Shown: in pieces, positions 36,401 to 47,997 of the stretch
How the letters are laid out: each line of letters opens with the position of its first letter
How positions within the stretch are numbered: position 1 is the first letter of the stretch
Source of the DNA: Pseudeuparius sepicola
Lineage: Eukaryota > Arthropoda > Insecta > Coleoptera > Anthribidae
Length of the DNA: 64,000 nucleotides
Reading direction: 5' to 3'
Assembly: GCA_963920635.1 (NCBI GenBank)
Contig: OY987303.1
Coordinates: 52,327,223 to 52,391,222 of the forward strand
Program-made: the position numbers and the translations under genes
Notes under the pieces: generated by a model
What the model was told of the DNA's origin: nothing
The model's input: the letters and a program-made list of their open reading frames with translations, nothing else
Database searches by the model: none

Positions 36401-37949
36401 TAAAATAAACTTATAGTTGTAGATAAAACTGTTTAAAAAAAGACCTGACTTAAGCTACCTGATTAATAATTTAAAATTTTCGAAGTACGATTTGTTTAGA
36501 ACTACCTACTTATACGTAATGCCCACGTAATGGGAATTGTAGGATTACCAACGGTAAGACAAGAAAAATCTGTTGCAATTATTGGGACTACTACAGGCGG
36601 CCGCATTACCTTTAATTGACTATCTAGATGTTAGAAAACTTAAAAATTGTGAACTATGATGGGAAATATTTTGCCTCCTTTGGAATTTATGCCACTGTCA
36701 TGTCACGTAAAACCTGATGGCAGTTGGATACTGACAAATAACATAACCTTGTACCAGTCCACTTATGTGGTCTCCTTGGAGTATACAGAAAACAAACTTC
36801 CCCTCAAGGCTTCACTTTTCCTATGCGATAGACTGTGACATGCTGGATCCCCTTATTTTAAGGAGTCCCTGAATCATTCAATCATAACTACAATAAGAAT
36901 TATCATAACTTTTCAATGTCTTAATTTTGTAGCTCCTCTCAAATTACTACCCTGAAGCCAACTCATGGGACCAATACTTGAAGCTCGTCCTCCTAATACC
37001 CCTAATTCTGTGCTGCCAAGTGCGGGAGCTGAAACATTTGGTACCATTTTCATTCGTCGCAAACGTTACTATGGTGATAGCTTTTGGAATAACCCTATAC
37101 TACATGTTTAGCGGACTCAAAGATGTCGACATGTCCGAAAGAAACCTTACTACAGACTTAGCAGGTAAAAAAATTTTTTTTGTTGGAGTTCGAGCTGATT
37201 TGATGTTTTTCAGGTATTCCATCCTTCTTCAGCACAGTGATATTCGCCATGGAAGGTATTGGAACCATAATGCCCGTGGAGAACTCGATGGCCGAATCAA
37301 AGTTTGTGGGTTGTCCAGGGGTTCTCAATTCAGCAATGACAATCGTAGTTTTACTGTATTCATCTATTGGTTTCTTTGGATATGTTAGATATGGTGAAGC
37401 TACCGAAGCTACCATCACCAAAAATCTCCCAACTGACGAAATGTAAGTAAGAAAATAAACTATTTGCTGCCATTAAATGCCTAAAGATAGTAGAAGTATG
37501 TATAAGTGCAATCAAGATAATAATTGTTTTATTTCATTTCTAGCCCAGCTCAAGTAGTTCAAGCGAGCATCTCAATAGCTGTGTTCTTCACGTTCATGCT
37601 TCAATTCTACGTACCTCTGGACATTACATGGAGAAGAATTAAAGACATGATACCAAAAGAAAGGCACAACATATCTCAGATTCTCCTGAGGACAGGAATC
37701 GTTGTTTTCATCACTGGAATAGCAGCAGCAGCAGGTCACCACTTAGACTCCCTGATCGATATAGTGGGTGCTGTATTTTTCTCGACGCTGGGGTTGTTAG
37801 TTCCTGCACTGATAGATATCGTATTGAACTGGGAAGATGGATTGGGCGTGCTGTATTGGAGATTGTGGAAAAATATTTTGGTCATAATATTGGCTTTGTT
37901 TGGGCTGGTTTCAGGAACTTATTACGCAGTGATGAACATTATAGGATGA
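24368..37949 (+). CDS. Proton-coupled amino acid transporter (SLC36/PAT family), 8 coding exons, complete
   Basis: Joined exons 24368-24426, 24491-24601, 24658-24808, 30029-30150, 35708-35792, 36933-37164, 37214-37442 and 37544-37949 give 464 codons plus a TGA stop. Every junction is GT-AG and the phases agree (2,2,0,2,0,1,2). The product is a polytopic membrane protein of the amino acid/auxin permease fold with about 11 hydrophobic segments. Recognisable motifs are SSLGTGILAIP (residues 68-78), PSLGFAETAE in the loop after TM2, TYYVGNAVYIVF in TM3, and the family hallmark FAMEGIGTIMPVENSM (264-279). An N-glycosylation sequon NLT at 247-249 falls in a loop expected to be extracytosolic. Known members move small amino acids with protons at the plasma membrane or lysosome, and insect relatives include Drosophila pathetic. 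Length matches the family. The substrate, and which of the many insect paralogues this is, cannot be told. Introns 3 and 4 are unusually long and intron 5 carries a transposon. Confidence 0.95.
24491..24601 (+). CDS. Transporter exon 2
   Basis: Continues the cytosolic N-terminal tail and ends in YNPFDHRILEHPNT, the conserved stretch just before TM1 in PAT proteins. Acceptor TTTTAG, donor GTAAGT. The intron before it is 64 bp and the one after it 56 bp, typical compact insect introns. Confidence 0.92.
24658..24808 (+). CDS. Transporter exon 3 (TM1-TM2)
   Basis: Encodes residues 57-107: TM1 with GALIHLLKSSLGTGILAIPRAF, then a glycine-rich TM2 ending CTHTIHIL. The G-T-G-I motif in TM1 is the unwound substrate-binding helix of this fold. 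The donor is GTAAGT in phase 0, after which the gene jumps 5.2 kb to exon 4. Confidence 0.95.
24994..25035. repeat. Perfect 42-bp palindrome, copy 1
   Basis: Nineteen-bp arms (TCACAGACCTATATAGCTT) around AGCG. A second copy is at 43673-43716 and a half copy at 45892-45904. Confidence 0.9.
26060..27245. mobile_element. CAGGG-ended repeat interrupted by another repeat
   Basis: 26060-26550 and 27156-27245 match 40369-40955, which is continuous there. The copy here carries a ~605-bp insertion (26551-27155) and lacks the right arm. Confidence 0.8.
26551..27155 (+). mobile_element. SINE-like repeat with 5S-rRNA-like segment, copy 1
   Basis: Starts TCTTGAAATCGGCA and ends at TTGGTACATAAATAAC. The segment 26924-26967 (AAGTCAAGCAACGCCGCGCG then GTGGACGGGTGA) follows the box A to box C region of 5S rRNA, the internal Pol III promoter. 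The 3' end (27031-27150) is a long hairpin. The boundaries come from the uninterrupted paralogue near 40871. Copy 2 is at 43832-44403; a partial third 3' end lies near 41285-41375. Confidence 0.6.
29600..29690 (-). repeat. tRNA-derived SINE-like fragment
   Basis: On the minus strand a T-arm with box B (GTGGGTTCGATTCCCAC) follows a strong stem GGTGCCA/TGGCACC. There is no matching acceptor stem and no U33 in the loop, so it is not a functional tRNA gene. Confidence 0.5.
30029..30150 (+). CDS. Transporter exon 4 (loop after TM2)
   Basis: Reads VVASQKMCKKSKVPSLGFAETAEEVFKNGPKKLRGFSTFA plus two bases. This matches the conserved charged loop of PAT proteins (SxxxC-basic-PSLxFAETAE pattern). Acceptor TTTCTAG, donor GTAAGT, phase 0 to phase 2. 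A longer spurious frame starts at 30003, but only this frame joins exons 3 and 5 and carries the family motif. Confidence 0.93.
31061..32459. mobile_element. 1.4-kb foldback element in transporter intron 4
   Basis: Starts CAGGGTGGGCC, ends with its near reverse complement (CACCCAG), flanked by TA. The arms (about 600 bp each) are inverted copies, so mirror frames appear on opposite strands (for example SLHCLNSLTKN at 31468-31725 minus and 31806-32066 plus). Each arm also contains an internal CACCCTGTA boundary, suggesting inverted copies of a ~330-bp unit flank the centre. Confidence 0.88.
33667..33934. mobile_element. 268-bp MITE
   Basis: Termini CCAAGTTACAGAGGCAGT and the inverted copy. 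The interior is CpG-rich compared with the intron around it. No coding. Confidence 0.75.
35708..35792 (+). CDS. Transporter exon 5 (TM3)
   Basis: Encodes NFIEIALVLTYYVGNAVYIVFITESITK, the third membrane helix; the TYYVGN core is strongly conserved in PATs. Acceptor TTTTCAG, donor GTACCT. It begins in phase 2, matching exon 4, and ends in phase 0. Confidence 0.94.
35846..36871. mobile_element. 1026-bp hAT-type non-autonomous element in transporter intron 5, with TSD
   Basis: Termini CAGGGAC...GTCCCTG with ~32 bp of similarity between ends, flanked by the perfect 8-bp duplication AATCATTC (35838-35845 and 36872-36879). No transposase. An inverted truncated relative lies at 46288-47068. Confidence 0.92.
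36933..37164 (+). CDS. Transporter exon 6 (TM4-TM5)
   Basis: Encodes residues 177-253, from LLSNYYPEANSWDQYLK through two helices (LVLLIPLILCC and VPFSFVANVTMVIAFGITLYYMF) to an exposed loop with the sequon NLT. The QVRELKHLVPFS linker between the helices is typical of the family. The donor GTAAAA is weaker than the others but the phase (1) is correct. Confidence 0.94.
37214..37442 (+). CDS. Transporter exon 7 (TM6-TM7, family signature)
   Basis: Encodes residues 254-329 with the signature FAMEGIGTIMPVENSM, then KFVGCPGVLNSAMTIVVLLYSSIGFFGYVRYG. Acceptor TTTTTCAG, donor GTAAGT. The preceding intron is only 49 bp. Confidence 0.95.
37544..37949 (+). CDS. Transporter exon 8 (TM8-TM11, stop)
   Basis: Encodes residues 330-464, starting PAQVVQASISIAVFFTFMLQFYVPLDITW, then three more helices (ISQILLRTGIVVFITGIAAAAG, IVGAVFFSTLGLLVPALIDIV, NILVIILALFGLVSGTYYAVM). 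It ends NIIG followed by TGA at 37947. The C-terminal length is normal for the family. Confidence 0.95.
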
Positions 37950-37975
37950 TGGAATTTTTTTATAGAACCGGTTTG

Positions 37976-37988
37976 AATAAAGAATAAA
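37976..37988 (+). terminator. Two overlapping poly(A) signals of the transporter
   Basis: AATAAA occurs at 37976 and again at 37983, 27-34 bp after the stop codon. This implies a very short 3' UTR. Confidence 0.75.
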
Positions 37989-40368
37989 ATTGAGGAGGCA
38001 AATCTATAGAATGTGTTAACGTATGCGTTGTGTGTTTATGTTAATTTAAAAGATAATTGCTTCACTGTTGTTGGCCATATAAAATATGACAGAAGATTGT
38101 ATAGAAAATTTGTGTTCCGGATCTCCCAAAAAACATAACAATTTATGTAGGTACATACAAGAATACCCATATATTGTACATGTAAATTTTCTTAAGTAGC
38201 TCTGCTTTTTTTTACTATAAAGATAGTATTATGTAAGTCATTTCTAAGAAGGATGAAATTAAAATTTTATCCTATAGAAATTCTTTGAAATGAATGTTTT
38301 TATTATATTGGAAAGACATACTTTTAATATGTGATTTGTTTGAAAATGTGATGAGTAAGCTAAGAGAATTTTCTCATAATAAAGATTTTAAGTTTGGAAT
38401 TTTTTATAAGCTATTGTTTTCAGAGCCGTTACTTTTTTGAAACAATAATGTTCATAAACTTCAGCAGGTGACGTAAAACTGAAGAATAAGGGAAATTTTT
38501 CGCATCCGTCTCCTTTGTTAGATATTATGGTATTTAAATTCCCAACAAGTATGCTTTATATTTTATAATTTTTCATACCGTTAAATATAATTTTAATGAA
38601 ACTTACGCAAGTTAGTGGCGAGATAATAGGTAGATATACTGACACCAAATTTATTTTATCTAAAATTACTAATAATGCCTTGGGCCTTCTAAAAAATATT
38701 ATTGTGCACATTTGGGTAGCTTCTTATATTATCTTAATTATGTATTATCGTGAAAAAATGGATAGCAAAATAATAGTTGGTCAAGGATGCCATTATTTTG
38801 TTTAATAACTTTAATATTTTAGTTATTTCTCTCCAAATAGAAATCTAAAAATTTGATTATTTTTAAATGAAATATTTTTGCATTTTTCCAATATAAGTAC
38901 ATGCGGCAAAAATTCAAGGGAATGTTCCTTGGGTCAACATAAAAAAGTTCCTATAAACATGTTATTTCTAGAGTTTATTAATAATTTTATGAAGTGTCTT
39001 TTAGACATATTAGAGTTGAACATAATAGCGCCCAGCAAATTTTTGCAGTTTTCATAACGCGCTTATAGAGCAACTAAAAATACTACTTTTTTTGTCCCTT
39101 GACTTTTTTCGTATTGGTCATCGTTTTAGAGAAAAAAAATTCTAAATTTTGCATGTCTCTAATAAAACAGTTGTAAGTATTTTTAGTTGCTTTATTCAAA
39201 ACAATTATTAGATTGTAATAAAATAACATTTTTTTACAAAACTTTAACACCCTGTATTTCGGAAATGAAGCAATTTTGGTCATATATTTATGGGAACTTT
39301 TTTATTTTTTATTCCCTTAAATTTTTGCCACATGTTTAAGAAACACCCTGTATATTGGAAGTTCCACCGGTCAGTGCTAGGGTGACTTCTCTAATTTGTC
39401 TACTAAGGTAACTGTACCTACTCGAAAAGTAGGTATATATTTTATTTATAGTTCTTATTGTAATGTTAATTCAAGCAAAACATATTTTTTCCTAAATAAT
39501 CTAATAAAATATTCTAGGGCGGACCTTGAATTTTATCGATTTACTTTTCAACCGTAATTAATAATAAAACTGACCTATGACAATTACTTCGAACTTAAAT
39601 TTTCAATATGGCGGACTCCAGGGATCTGTGACGTAATTATCTGTGCGGGACATTTGAAATTCAGAATTTTTCAATAAATTTTCTGACGAAATTATGGTTA
39701 TTAAACTCGGAATTCATTTGTGTTTGATTATTTAATGATCTATATATGTTTGATGCCCAGATACGAAGTACATAATTTCATCATCTGATGAATTCGTCCA
39801 CGATTTTAAGTACAGATGTGCTTGAGCTGACATCTGTGTTAGGTACCAATAGCAAAGTGATTCTTCTCATTTTCTCGTTGTTTCAGTCTGTTTAAGAATC
39901 ATGTAACACTGTGGGCCGAGTCATCCTCCAAGTTCATCATCATGTAGAGATTTCATTCGAGTTATTTTATACGAGTCTGAAGTCTGAGTATATGTAATAG
40001 GATAATAGGAACCGAAACTTGTCGATACTTAGTGGATGATGAAAGTATTATTTGAAATGTGGAAAACAGGCAGAGCTTCGATGTTCAACTTGTCCATTAA
40101 AGCAATTTTTTTCGTCTTCTGAAAACACCCTTTTTGTACAGTGTGGTTTACGGATTTCACTAAAACAACCCTTTTGTGAAAATTCAAGCTGAGTTCATTA
40201 TTTTCTCGAGAAAAATAAAGACATTTTACAAAAAAAAATAGTGTACCGTATCTTGCAGCAAAGCGTCAGTGGAGGCTTGTCAGAGGAGGAAGGAGACTCT
40301 AAAAAATAATTTACAACTTACGATCCATTACTTACACAAATCTATAAAATATGTACAATATAAATATA
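37989..40368. other. Non-coding, downstream of the transporter
   Basis: AT-rich. 38888-39358 is a decayed foldback (GGCAAAAATT-AAGGGAAT arms, right end CACCCTGTATA). A 69-codon frame at 38596 has no family match. Confidence 0.5.
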
Positions 40369-41078
40369 CAGGGTTAGTTAGAATGCATAGTAAATAGTTT
40401 AAGATGTGTTCTGCAGGTGGTTTTAAGGGGAGTCTTTTATTTAAAATTTTTCGATTTGGACTTTCCTTGCCAAGTTATTCGGGTCTAGAGGGTGGCCCAA
40501 AAGTATTTTTTTATTTATGTCTCAATAACGGCGCTACATAAAAATTTGAAATTTGGCATGTGTAATCTACTTACTGGAAGACGCCTTAGGGTAGTTTATT
40601 CATTTACACGCCCTAAAAAGGGTAAAAACTAACAACCCCTATTAATTTTTTTGGTCGAACTTTCTTGTGGGTCATTTTTACGTATAACAAAAATATGATT
40701 TGTGTAGCCCCTTTATTTAAGAAACTTTTTCCCTCTATATTTTTTCTCGAAAATAAAATATTTTTCCTCCAAAAAAATTATTTCATGCCAAATACCATTC
40801 CCCTGACTGTTCTAGAAAATTAAGTAAAAATTCATAGCTGGTAGGCGGGCGTCAAACAATTTAATTATTTTTATTGAACATTAAAGCAACAAAAATATCA
40901 GGTAACAACAATTCACCCTCACCATAAAAAAAATATATTACAGTAGATGGGTCATCCTGTAGACCCGAATAACTTGGCAAAGAAAGCCCAAATCGAAAAT
41001 TTTTATATGAAAGACCCCCTTAAAACCACTTTCCGAACACCCCTTTGAAGTATTTACTATACATTCTGACTCACCATG
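40369..41078. mobile_element. 710-bp foldback, uninterrupted relative of 26060-27245
   Basis: Left end CAGGGTTAG, right end CACCATG next to TA. About 120 bp at the right invert the left arm (TTATTCGGGTCTA / TAGACCCGAATAA). It serves as the empty site for the insertion at 26551. Confidence 0.75.
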
Positions 41079-43672
41079 TACAAACGATATTTTGTTTAAA
41101 TTGGTCTTACATTTAATAGCTACTTGTTCATGTTCAAAATAATTAAATTATAAAAAACTAAACTCGTGGTAAACGAAAGACATTCCGTGCTAGTTATAAA
41201 TATTTCCTACGCAAATCCCACAAATGTTTTTTTTTTAATTTTATTTTTTTTTTGGTTTTAAATGATAAATTTAAGCTTTATTTAAGACATCTGCCTTGGC
41301 CAGAGGCCTCGGCAAATAAATTCCACATGAGTAGTAAAAAGTTGAACTTCAGTGCCATGCTACATAAATAACTGTTTTATACTACCACTTGGATATTTGT
41401 CCTTTTCTTTACGTTGGGTACAGAATGTAAAATAAGTCAATTCCAGTTAACTGAATTGATATAATAATTATTACACATCCAACCTAGGTAGGGTAGGATA
41501 TGAGATCTAAATCTATCAATCACTGTTAACATTTCCCGGCGCTTGTAGAAAATCAAGCAACCCTTTATTAGCTCAATTTGGAGGGCAGATAAGTCAGTTT
41601 TTGAGTACCTAATTCTGATCTTCCTCAGGATGACCAAAAAACAAAAAAGATTTCTACTCGGTATAAATAGATATTGCCATCAAGTCTGGCTCCACAATAT
41701 TCCAAGGCAACAATAGGAGGTGGTTTATGTAGTGGACGTAGTATACAGAGTGATTTTTTAGGGCTATACCATGGCGATTTTCTAGGTTATTTTGATTTTG
41801 CATCCCACAAAAAAAGTAAGAACCGAAAAGTGACAACTTTTTGACAACTAGGTGACGCTGATAAAGAAAACGGCAGCCATGGCCAACTTGTCACACAATA
41901 TAAATGAAAAAACTCAAATTGGGCAAAACTATTAGTAGCCCTAGCATGTTTATTGTAGGAGAGAGAATACAATTATTCTAGATTGAAACTTGATATCTTC
42001 TGAGGCTACGATTTTTTTATTTATTTTTATTAAAGCTGATCTTCGCTTATTTTACGCTCCATAAAAAAAGCAAAATAACACAATATGGCAATACTAAAAA
42101 AAACCTAAAATTTACAAAAATTGTTATGACCTCAATAGTACCGAAGACCCTTCTGAAACTATCTGACTATCACACTATCAATTTTCAATATAAAAGCATT
42201 CTCCTATCTCTTTCAATAAATATGCTACGGTTAGATACCAGTAGTTTCGCACCGTTTGAGTTCTTATTTTGAGCTATAAGTTAGTCATGGACGCAGATTT
42301 TCTTTTCAGCGTCACCTAGCTCTCCCAATTTGCCACGTTTTTGTCTCCTAGGTTTTTTGTGGAGTGCAAAATAAACTAGAAACTCGTGGTAGAAGATCTA
42401 CATATTTTAGTATTTCGGATTAAATCGATAAATAGAAGGTAATTTTTTTATACATGGTGTTTGAAAATGATGGTGCCAACGTAATACGACGAATGATGAA
42501 TAAATTGCTTATGACGTGACTGGTGATAATATAAAAGGATCTACCATATTTACTTTTCCTTTCCCCGGTGATAAAATGCATCTCCTACATAATAATTGAA
42601 AGTAAGTGGCTTTTAAAAGACAAGAAGTTGTTAGTGTTATAGATATAACTAACATTACACCTATACTCAAATTAGTCCTTTTTGCAACATTACGTTTACT
42701 TCCTACTTAACTTTCCGCTTAACAGGAACAGGAAGAGGACAACTGTAGTTATTGTATATATGTATTATTAAGTATGTATGCTTGTCAAATATCACAAGTA
42801 AACAATTTTGTCAAATTGAAAATTTTACTATGTTACTTTGTACTTTAGGTTGGAAAAGTTTAAGAAATTGCCATTTTGACTGTTATATTTAAGGTGTAGG
42901 TTTATAAAATGTCAATCATCAAAATTAACTAAACATTTGAACTGAAAAAACTTGGACAATATCAACATAGCCATCGGGAGCATTTTCATGGATCGCATAA
43001 TCAATCCTAATCTAATACCTACAGAAACTTCACTGATCTGAACACTGTCTCATATCGTTACCTACCTAACGAAGTTGTTCTTGCAAACTGTCACTGTCAG
43101 TGACTAAAATATTAGCTGATCATAAAATAATGCCTTGTAAATCCCTATTGGTCTATTGAAATTATGGTGAAGGTGACGGTAATTCCGCTATAAATAAAAT
43201 AATTTTATAATTTTGTCACTAAAGATGTGGTTATCAACCGTAACTTATTACTTAGTGAAAAAAACAAAGGTAATATGTAATTTCTAAATTACGACCGTTG
43301 CAAACACATTGTAATAACAACAATGCATTCTTTGGATGCACATATTGAAACAAATTGCGTAAACAATTTCTAAAAGTAATAGATTGTGATTGTAAAGGTG
43401 TTGAACCTACCTACCCACATAATTTTATCACTTTTTTATTTCTAAATTACTAAGTAGGTGTTGAAAAACCTGAAAATAAATATGTATATCCCTATTAATT
43501 ATTTGGCCACTTTCCTTTAAAAAAACGAATACATTTTCATGGTCTGATAAGTTTATATTAAGAATACGTTAGATATTTTCAGTTAATTTTGGCTATTCAA
43601 TAAATCTTTCTTGACAGATTCCCTAGATTTCAATTTTAAACATTGTTAAATTACAGTTGTTGTTATGTATTG
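41079..43672. other. Non-coding with inverted repeat and 3' repeat fragment
   Basis: 41285-41375 repeats the 3' part of the SINE-like element. 41790-41885 and 42290-42395 are inverted copies (CTAGGTGACGCTGA core). The rest is AT-rich and I see nothing in it. Confidence 0.55.
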
Positions 43673-43716
43673 TCACAGACCTATATAGCTTCGCTAAGCT
43701 ATATAGGTCTACTGTG
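43673..43716. repeat. 42-bp palindrome, copy 2
   Basis: Same arms as 24994-25035 with the loop in the opposite sense (CGCT) and a small insertion near the right tip. Confidence 0.85.
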
Positions 43717-43831
43717 GTATTGTTTATAAAATCTGATCAAAATTTATTGAATTTTGCATACAATCTGCTTTTTGCTAGCAATGAAATACTTTAAAAAACA
43801 TAAAAGTTATTGAAATTTTTGAACAAAAATT

Positions 43832-44403
43832 TCTTGAAATCAGCAGTGAAGTGTCTCAAAATCGTCATTAAAAGCTCAGAAATCGGCACTGAAGTGGCCC
43901 ATTATTGTTCGATTTTTTCAATAAGCAGGCCTTGACGAGTTGTAAACATCAAACGTCAGAGGCGGAGTCATCGCCCGTCAAAAGTGACCAAATATTCAAA
44001 ACCCGGCCAATAAAGGCCCATTTAACTTTTCGTACACATTGCGAAATTGTTACCTATAGCAGCGCCATCTTTCAGTATAAATATTTTAGTAGATTTGAAT
44101 ATCAATCTATTTTTCATGGAGGCTGCACAACAGGCAGCAGCTTGGAGTTTCTGTCGGGAAGCGCCGTGCCTCGTCATACTTGTACTTGACCTAGGTAGAG
44201 CGATCGACAAAGTCAAGCAACGCCGCGCGCAGTCGGTTCGTGGACGGGTGAACCCTTATGGATATTTTTTCGCATAATAAAACATTTTTTTCCGATTAAA
44301 AAAAAAATTAATATGTACCTCGGCAGTGAAGTTCTTTTTATGACTCATAGATTCCACATAAGTTATAAAAAGTTGAACTTCAGTGCCTTGGTACATAAAT
44401 AAC
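43832..44403 (+). mobile_element. SINE-like repeat with 5S-rRNA-like segment, copy 2
   Basis: Closely matches 26551-27155 in the same orientation. The 5S-like segment is at 44205-44255. The 3' hairpin is shortened by a deletion. The overlapping open frames here are not conserved between the two copies. Confidence 0.65.
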
Positions 44404-45904
44404 TTTTCCTTTATTACTTTCAACAAATTGTCATATTTCCTCACACCTTTTTGCTTAATTCTATCAGGGTTAAAAAGCATACACTTTGGCATTTGTATTT
44501 ACACCAAGAATTTTTTTGATTTACCAAATAGATAGAGAATTCAACTTTTTGGCATGGAATAAGTTTAATCATGTGGGGGTTGCAAATTTCTATAATGAAA
44601 GTGCCGCCCTGTATCATAAACATTACAATTTTTCGCATAAAATAACCATTTGTAGCATTAGAAATTTGCTTTAATAACACACATATGCCACTATCTTCGC
44701 TTTCATACAAGGGGCATCTAATGAAACATTATCTTACAGGAAATATTTCTCTGCATTTTTTAATTGCCACTCTACTTTTACTGACCACGCTTGAGTTCCT
44801 TTATACGTGTTCAACATTTCTTCTGGCACTCCTTAGCTTCAGATGGTCTATTTCATAATTATAATCATTATTGAATTGTGCATTTATTTGCTCTAAGAAA
44901 TATGAAATACCACCTTCAACAATAAAAATACCTACTAAAATTAGGCGCCTGATCTAAGAATGATTAGTAGTTTTTTTTGTGTGTTGCCTAAAGATTTTTT
45001 GGATAATTATTATTGATTGATGATTATAATATTCAGTAAGCCAATAGAAAAGGAACCAAATAAAGATTTGTATAACATACCTTTTTCATTGGATATTTGA
45101 TTTTGATTGGTTTAAAATATACAGAAATATAGTATTAAGATCAAAGTTCTTGCACCAATAAAAAGGGTTAATTTTTACATTTCTAAATGTTGAAAATTAG
45201 AAATCACTTTAATTTAAACATGAAATCAGTAGTAAATATGATTGTAAAGACATTACCTTACTTCAATTTCGAAATCCAAACATCTTGCTATTCGAAACAA
45301 TGCGAAATGTGTATGCAAATATCAGAATCATAATGGTTCCCCATATATACAAATCGATTTTGCATATTCAAGTGTCCCTAATGACAAATTTATTAGAGGA
45401 TATTGTGCAGCGTATCTCGGGGAAATGATCTAGATTGTTGTGCCTTTCTAATGGATCGGTGGGCATTGTTCGAATGTCACTGAGATAATTCTTTTCCAAT
45501 TGTCCAACTGTTACGAGCATTTAGATGTTACATGAGATGAGATTTCTTCCATGCTGGGTGTTGAGAATGAAACAATAGCCGATCCAATAATGTAGATATT
45601 CCGAAATACCTAGTCCAAGATTGACCTATCCACCTACCTACTTTTCTTGCAAAAATCAGGTTGGGCAAAAACGTGCTAAAAAAACAAAAAATACAAATAT
45701 TAACATAGAACTTTGTAGTGATTATAAACAAGTATTTTTCGTCGTGCGATATTTTCCTTAATCTTCACTATAAGCTTTCAAGAAAAAGTTTGAGGTTTGA
45801 ACTTATATCTGGATTTAGTCACAAGAAATTAATTTACCACCGCTATCGTCCTTTCCTACGTTAGCTTTATATAAATGCTGTTATCACAGAATCACAGACC
45901 TATA
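44404..45904. other. Non-coding, AT-rich
   Basis: No exon or complete element seen. It ends with a half copy of the 42-bp palindrome (TCACAGACCTATA, 45892-45904). Confidence 0.5.
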
Positions 45905-47577
45905 CAGTGTGGTCATTTAAGTGTGCAACATATGGAACTTTTTTTATTAATTGCACAGCCAAAATACAGACATTGCCGAAAGTTGATGCATGTTCAATAA
46001 TCATATTAGGTGCAGTTAAACAGCATATATAGCGGGTAGGTCAAAAAATAGAGTAAAGTACCCTTATTTCAAAAAATTCAGCAAAAGGTTATTAAGAAAA
46101 GTTGTTTAGAATTAAAAGCAATGCTTAGATACCAAAACATAGCATCCTAAGAAAAAAATTTTTTTCGTCAATTAATTTCAAGTTTCTTAATAAAAATTTA
46201 TCATTACTAATGTTTTACCTTGTTCGGAAGAATTTTTGCGAAATTTTAAAGTTTTGTTTAATATTCTAACTTCCAGATACTCAGATGTGTCAATTAAAGG
46301 TAATGCGGCCGCCTGTAGTAGTCCCAATAATTGCAACCAGATTTTTCCTGTATCACCTTTAGTAATCCTACAATAATTCCCATTACGTGGGCATTACGTA
46401 TAAGTAGGTAGTTCAAAACAAAAATCGTATTTCCAAAATTTTAAATTATTAAGCAGGTAGCTTCAGTCAGGTCTTTTTTTAAAGACTTTTTATCTACGAC
46501 TACAAGTTTATTTTAAGTTTGTGAGGTACCTTGGGAGAGAAATAAAATTACAAAAATTTTATAATGAACACCGAGAAAAACTACATCATTAGACACACTA
46601 GATCTGATCTTATTAGTCCATCCCGAAATCTATGAAAGTTCTTTGGGTAGATACATTCAACAAGGGAAGAAAGTTCAAGTATTCATATTACAAATGGATT
46701 GAGGAACCTGATAACAAGATGCAATAGCGACAAATTCTTAAATAAGCAAAATCGGCACTACTGCGACTTACCATACTTATTACTTAAATTCGTGGAAATA
46801 ATTGCTGGAAATCGATTTCAACTATAAAATAAATTTCTTTCATTTGACAGTTGCCACATTCTGTAGTTGTATACACAAAATTGTCAAGTATAATAATTTT
46901 TAGAAATCAATCAAATTTTTACTAACAATCAAAGTACCTGTTATATTCATAGATTCTCCAATAAAATGGCATACTTGGCATCACTGATACCATTAGAATG
47001 AGGAAAGAATAGGCCTCACTTTGGAAAGTAAATATAATGCTGGGTCCCCTTACTTTAAAAAGTCCCTGGGCGAATTTAAAGGGCATGTTCCGTAATTCTC
47101 CTTATTGTATGATCTGCATGGCAAATCGTATTTTAAAAATTTTAAATTATTAAACAGGTAGCTTCAGTCAGGTCTTTTTTTAAGAGTTTTTATCTACGAC
47201 TACAAGTTTATTTTAATTTTGTGAGGTACCTTGGGAGAGAAATAAAATATATTTTTTTAAGGAAATTATTAATGTTTTTAAAAATATTTTTTTTTTCTTA
47301 GGAGGCCTTGTTTTGGCATTTAGGCATAACTTTTCATTCTAGACGACTTTTCTTAATAACAATTTACTGAATTTTCTGAAACAAGGGTACTTCACACTTG
47401 TAAATTTTTTTTATTTTATGACCTAAGTACCCTGTATGCATTTGCAACCATTCTAAGTGTGCCTAATACAATTATCAAACATGCACCAACTTTTGGGAAT
47501 ATTTGTATTTTCGTTGTGCAATTAACAAGAAAAAATCCCATATGTTGCACACTTAAATGTCTTAAATGACCACACTG
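45905..47577. mobile_element. Foldback element with CAGTGTGGTCATTTAAGTGT ends, containing a nested hAT fragment
   Basis: Starts CAGTGTGGTCATTTAAGTGT and ends with its inverted counterpart, TA on both sides. Arms of about 370 bp match 57728-58590. The centre is occupied by hAT-derived sequence (46288-47252) that is absent from that paralogue. Confidence 0.85.
46288..47068 (-). mobile_element. Truncated inverted copy of the intron 5 hAT-type element
   Basis: Runs as the reverse complement of 35846-36627 with many point differences. One terminus is intact (GTCCCTG ending at 47068); about 244 bp at the other end are missing. A further partial copy of its interior follows at 47131-47252 in the same orientation. 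Confidence 0.85.
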
Positions 47578-47997
47578 TATAACATTAATCATAAATCAGT
47601 AAATTTGTAGGTTAAGTCTGGGCTCGTTACAACCCTGTCCCCAGTTACAGTTCGAAAATTTATCGGCGGACGTTACCTACATACAATAGGTAAAAAAAAT
47701 TAAACAACATCCTTCACTTCACACAAAAGCGATTTTTGGAAAATAAATAATCAAAGTATCCCATATGCCTACTTTTTGGCGAATACTGTATAGAGCAGTT
47801 TTAAATATTTGTGTATCTGTGTAATGTCTCCTAAATTTTCCAAATCAAACAATTGCTTTTTGCTCTGACCGTTTAGAAGATATATGCCGACACATTTTTG
47901 AAATTTTCATATTGAAAACCAAACTAAATGACTTTTTGTTTTAAAAATTTTCATTATAATAAAACCCTGTATATTATTGCCTACATAAATAGGCATA

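Noticed and set aside
37158..37421. 87-codon minus-strand frame
   Set aside because: Antisense shadow of transporter exon 7.
43905..44277. Overlapping frames with Ala-rich segment
   Set aside because: They lie in the 5S-like repeat, and the frames are broken in its other copy at 26.6 kb.
46288..47252. Duplicate of transporter coding sequence
   Set aside because: The similarity is only to the transposon within intron 5, and no exon sequence is included.
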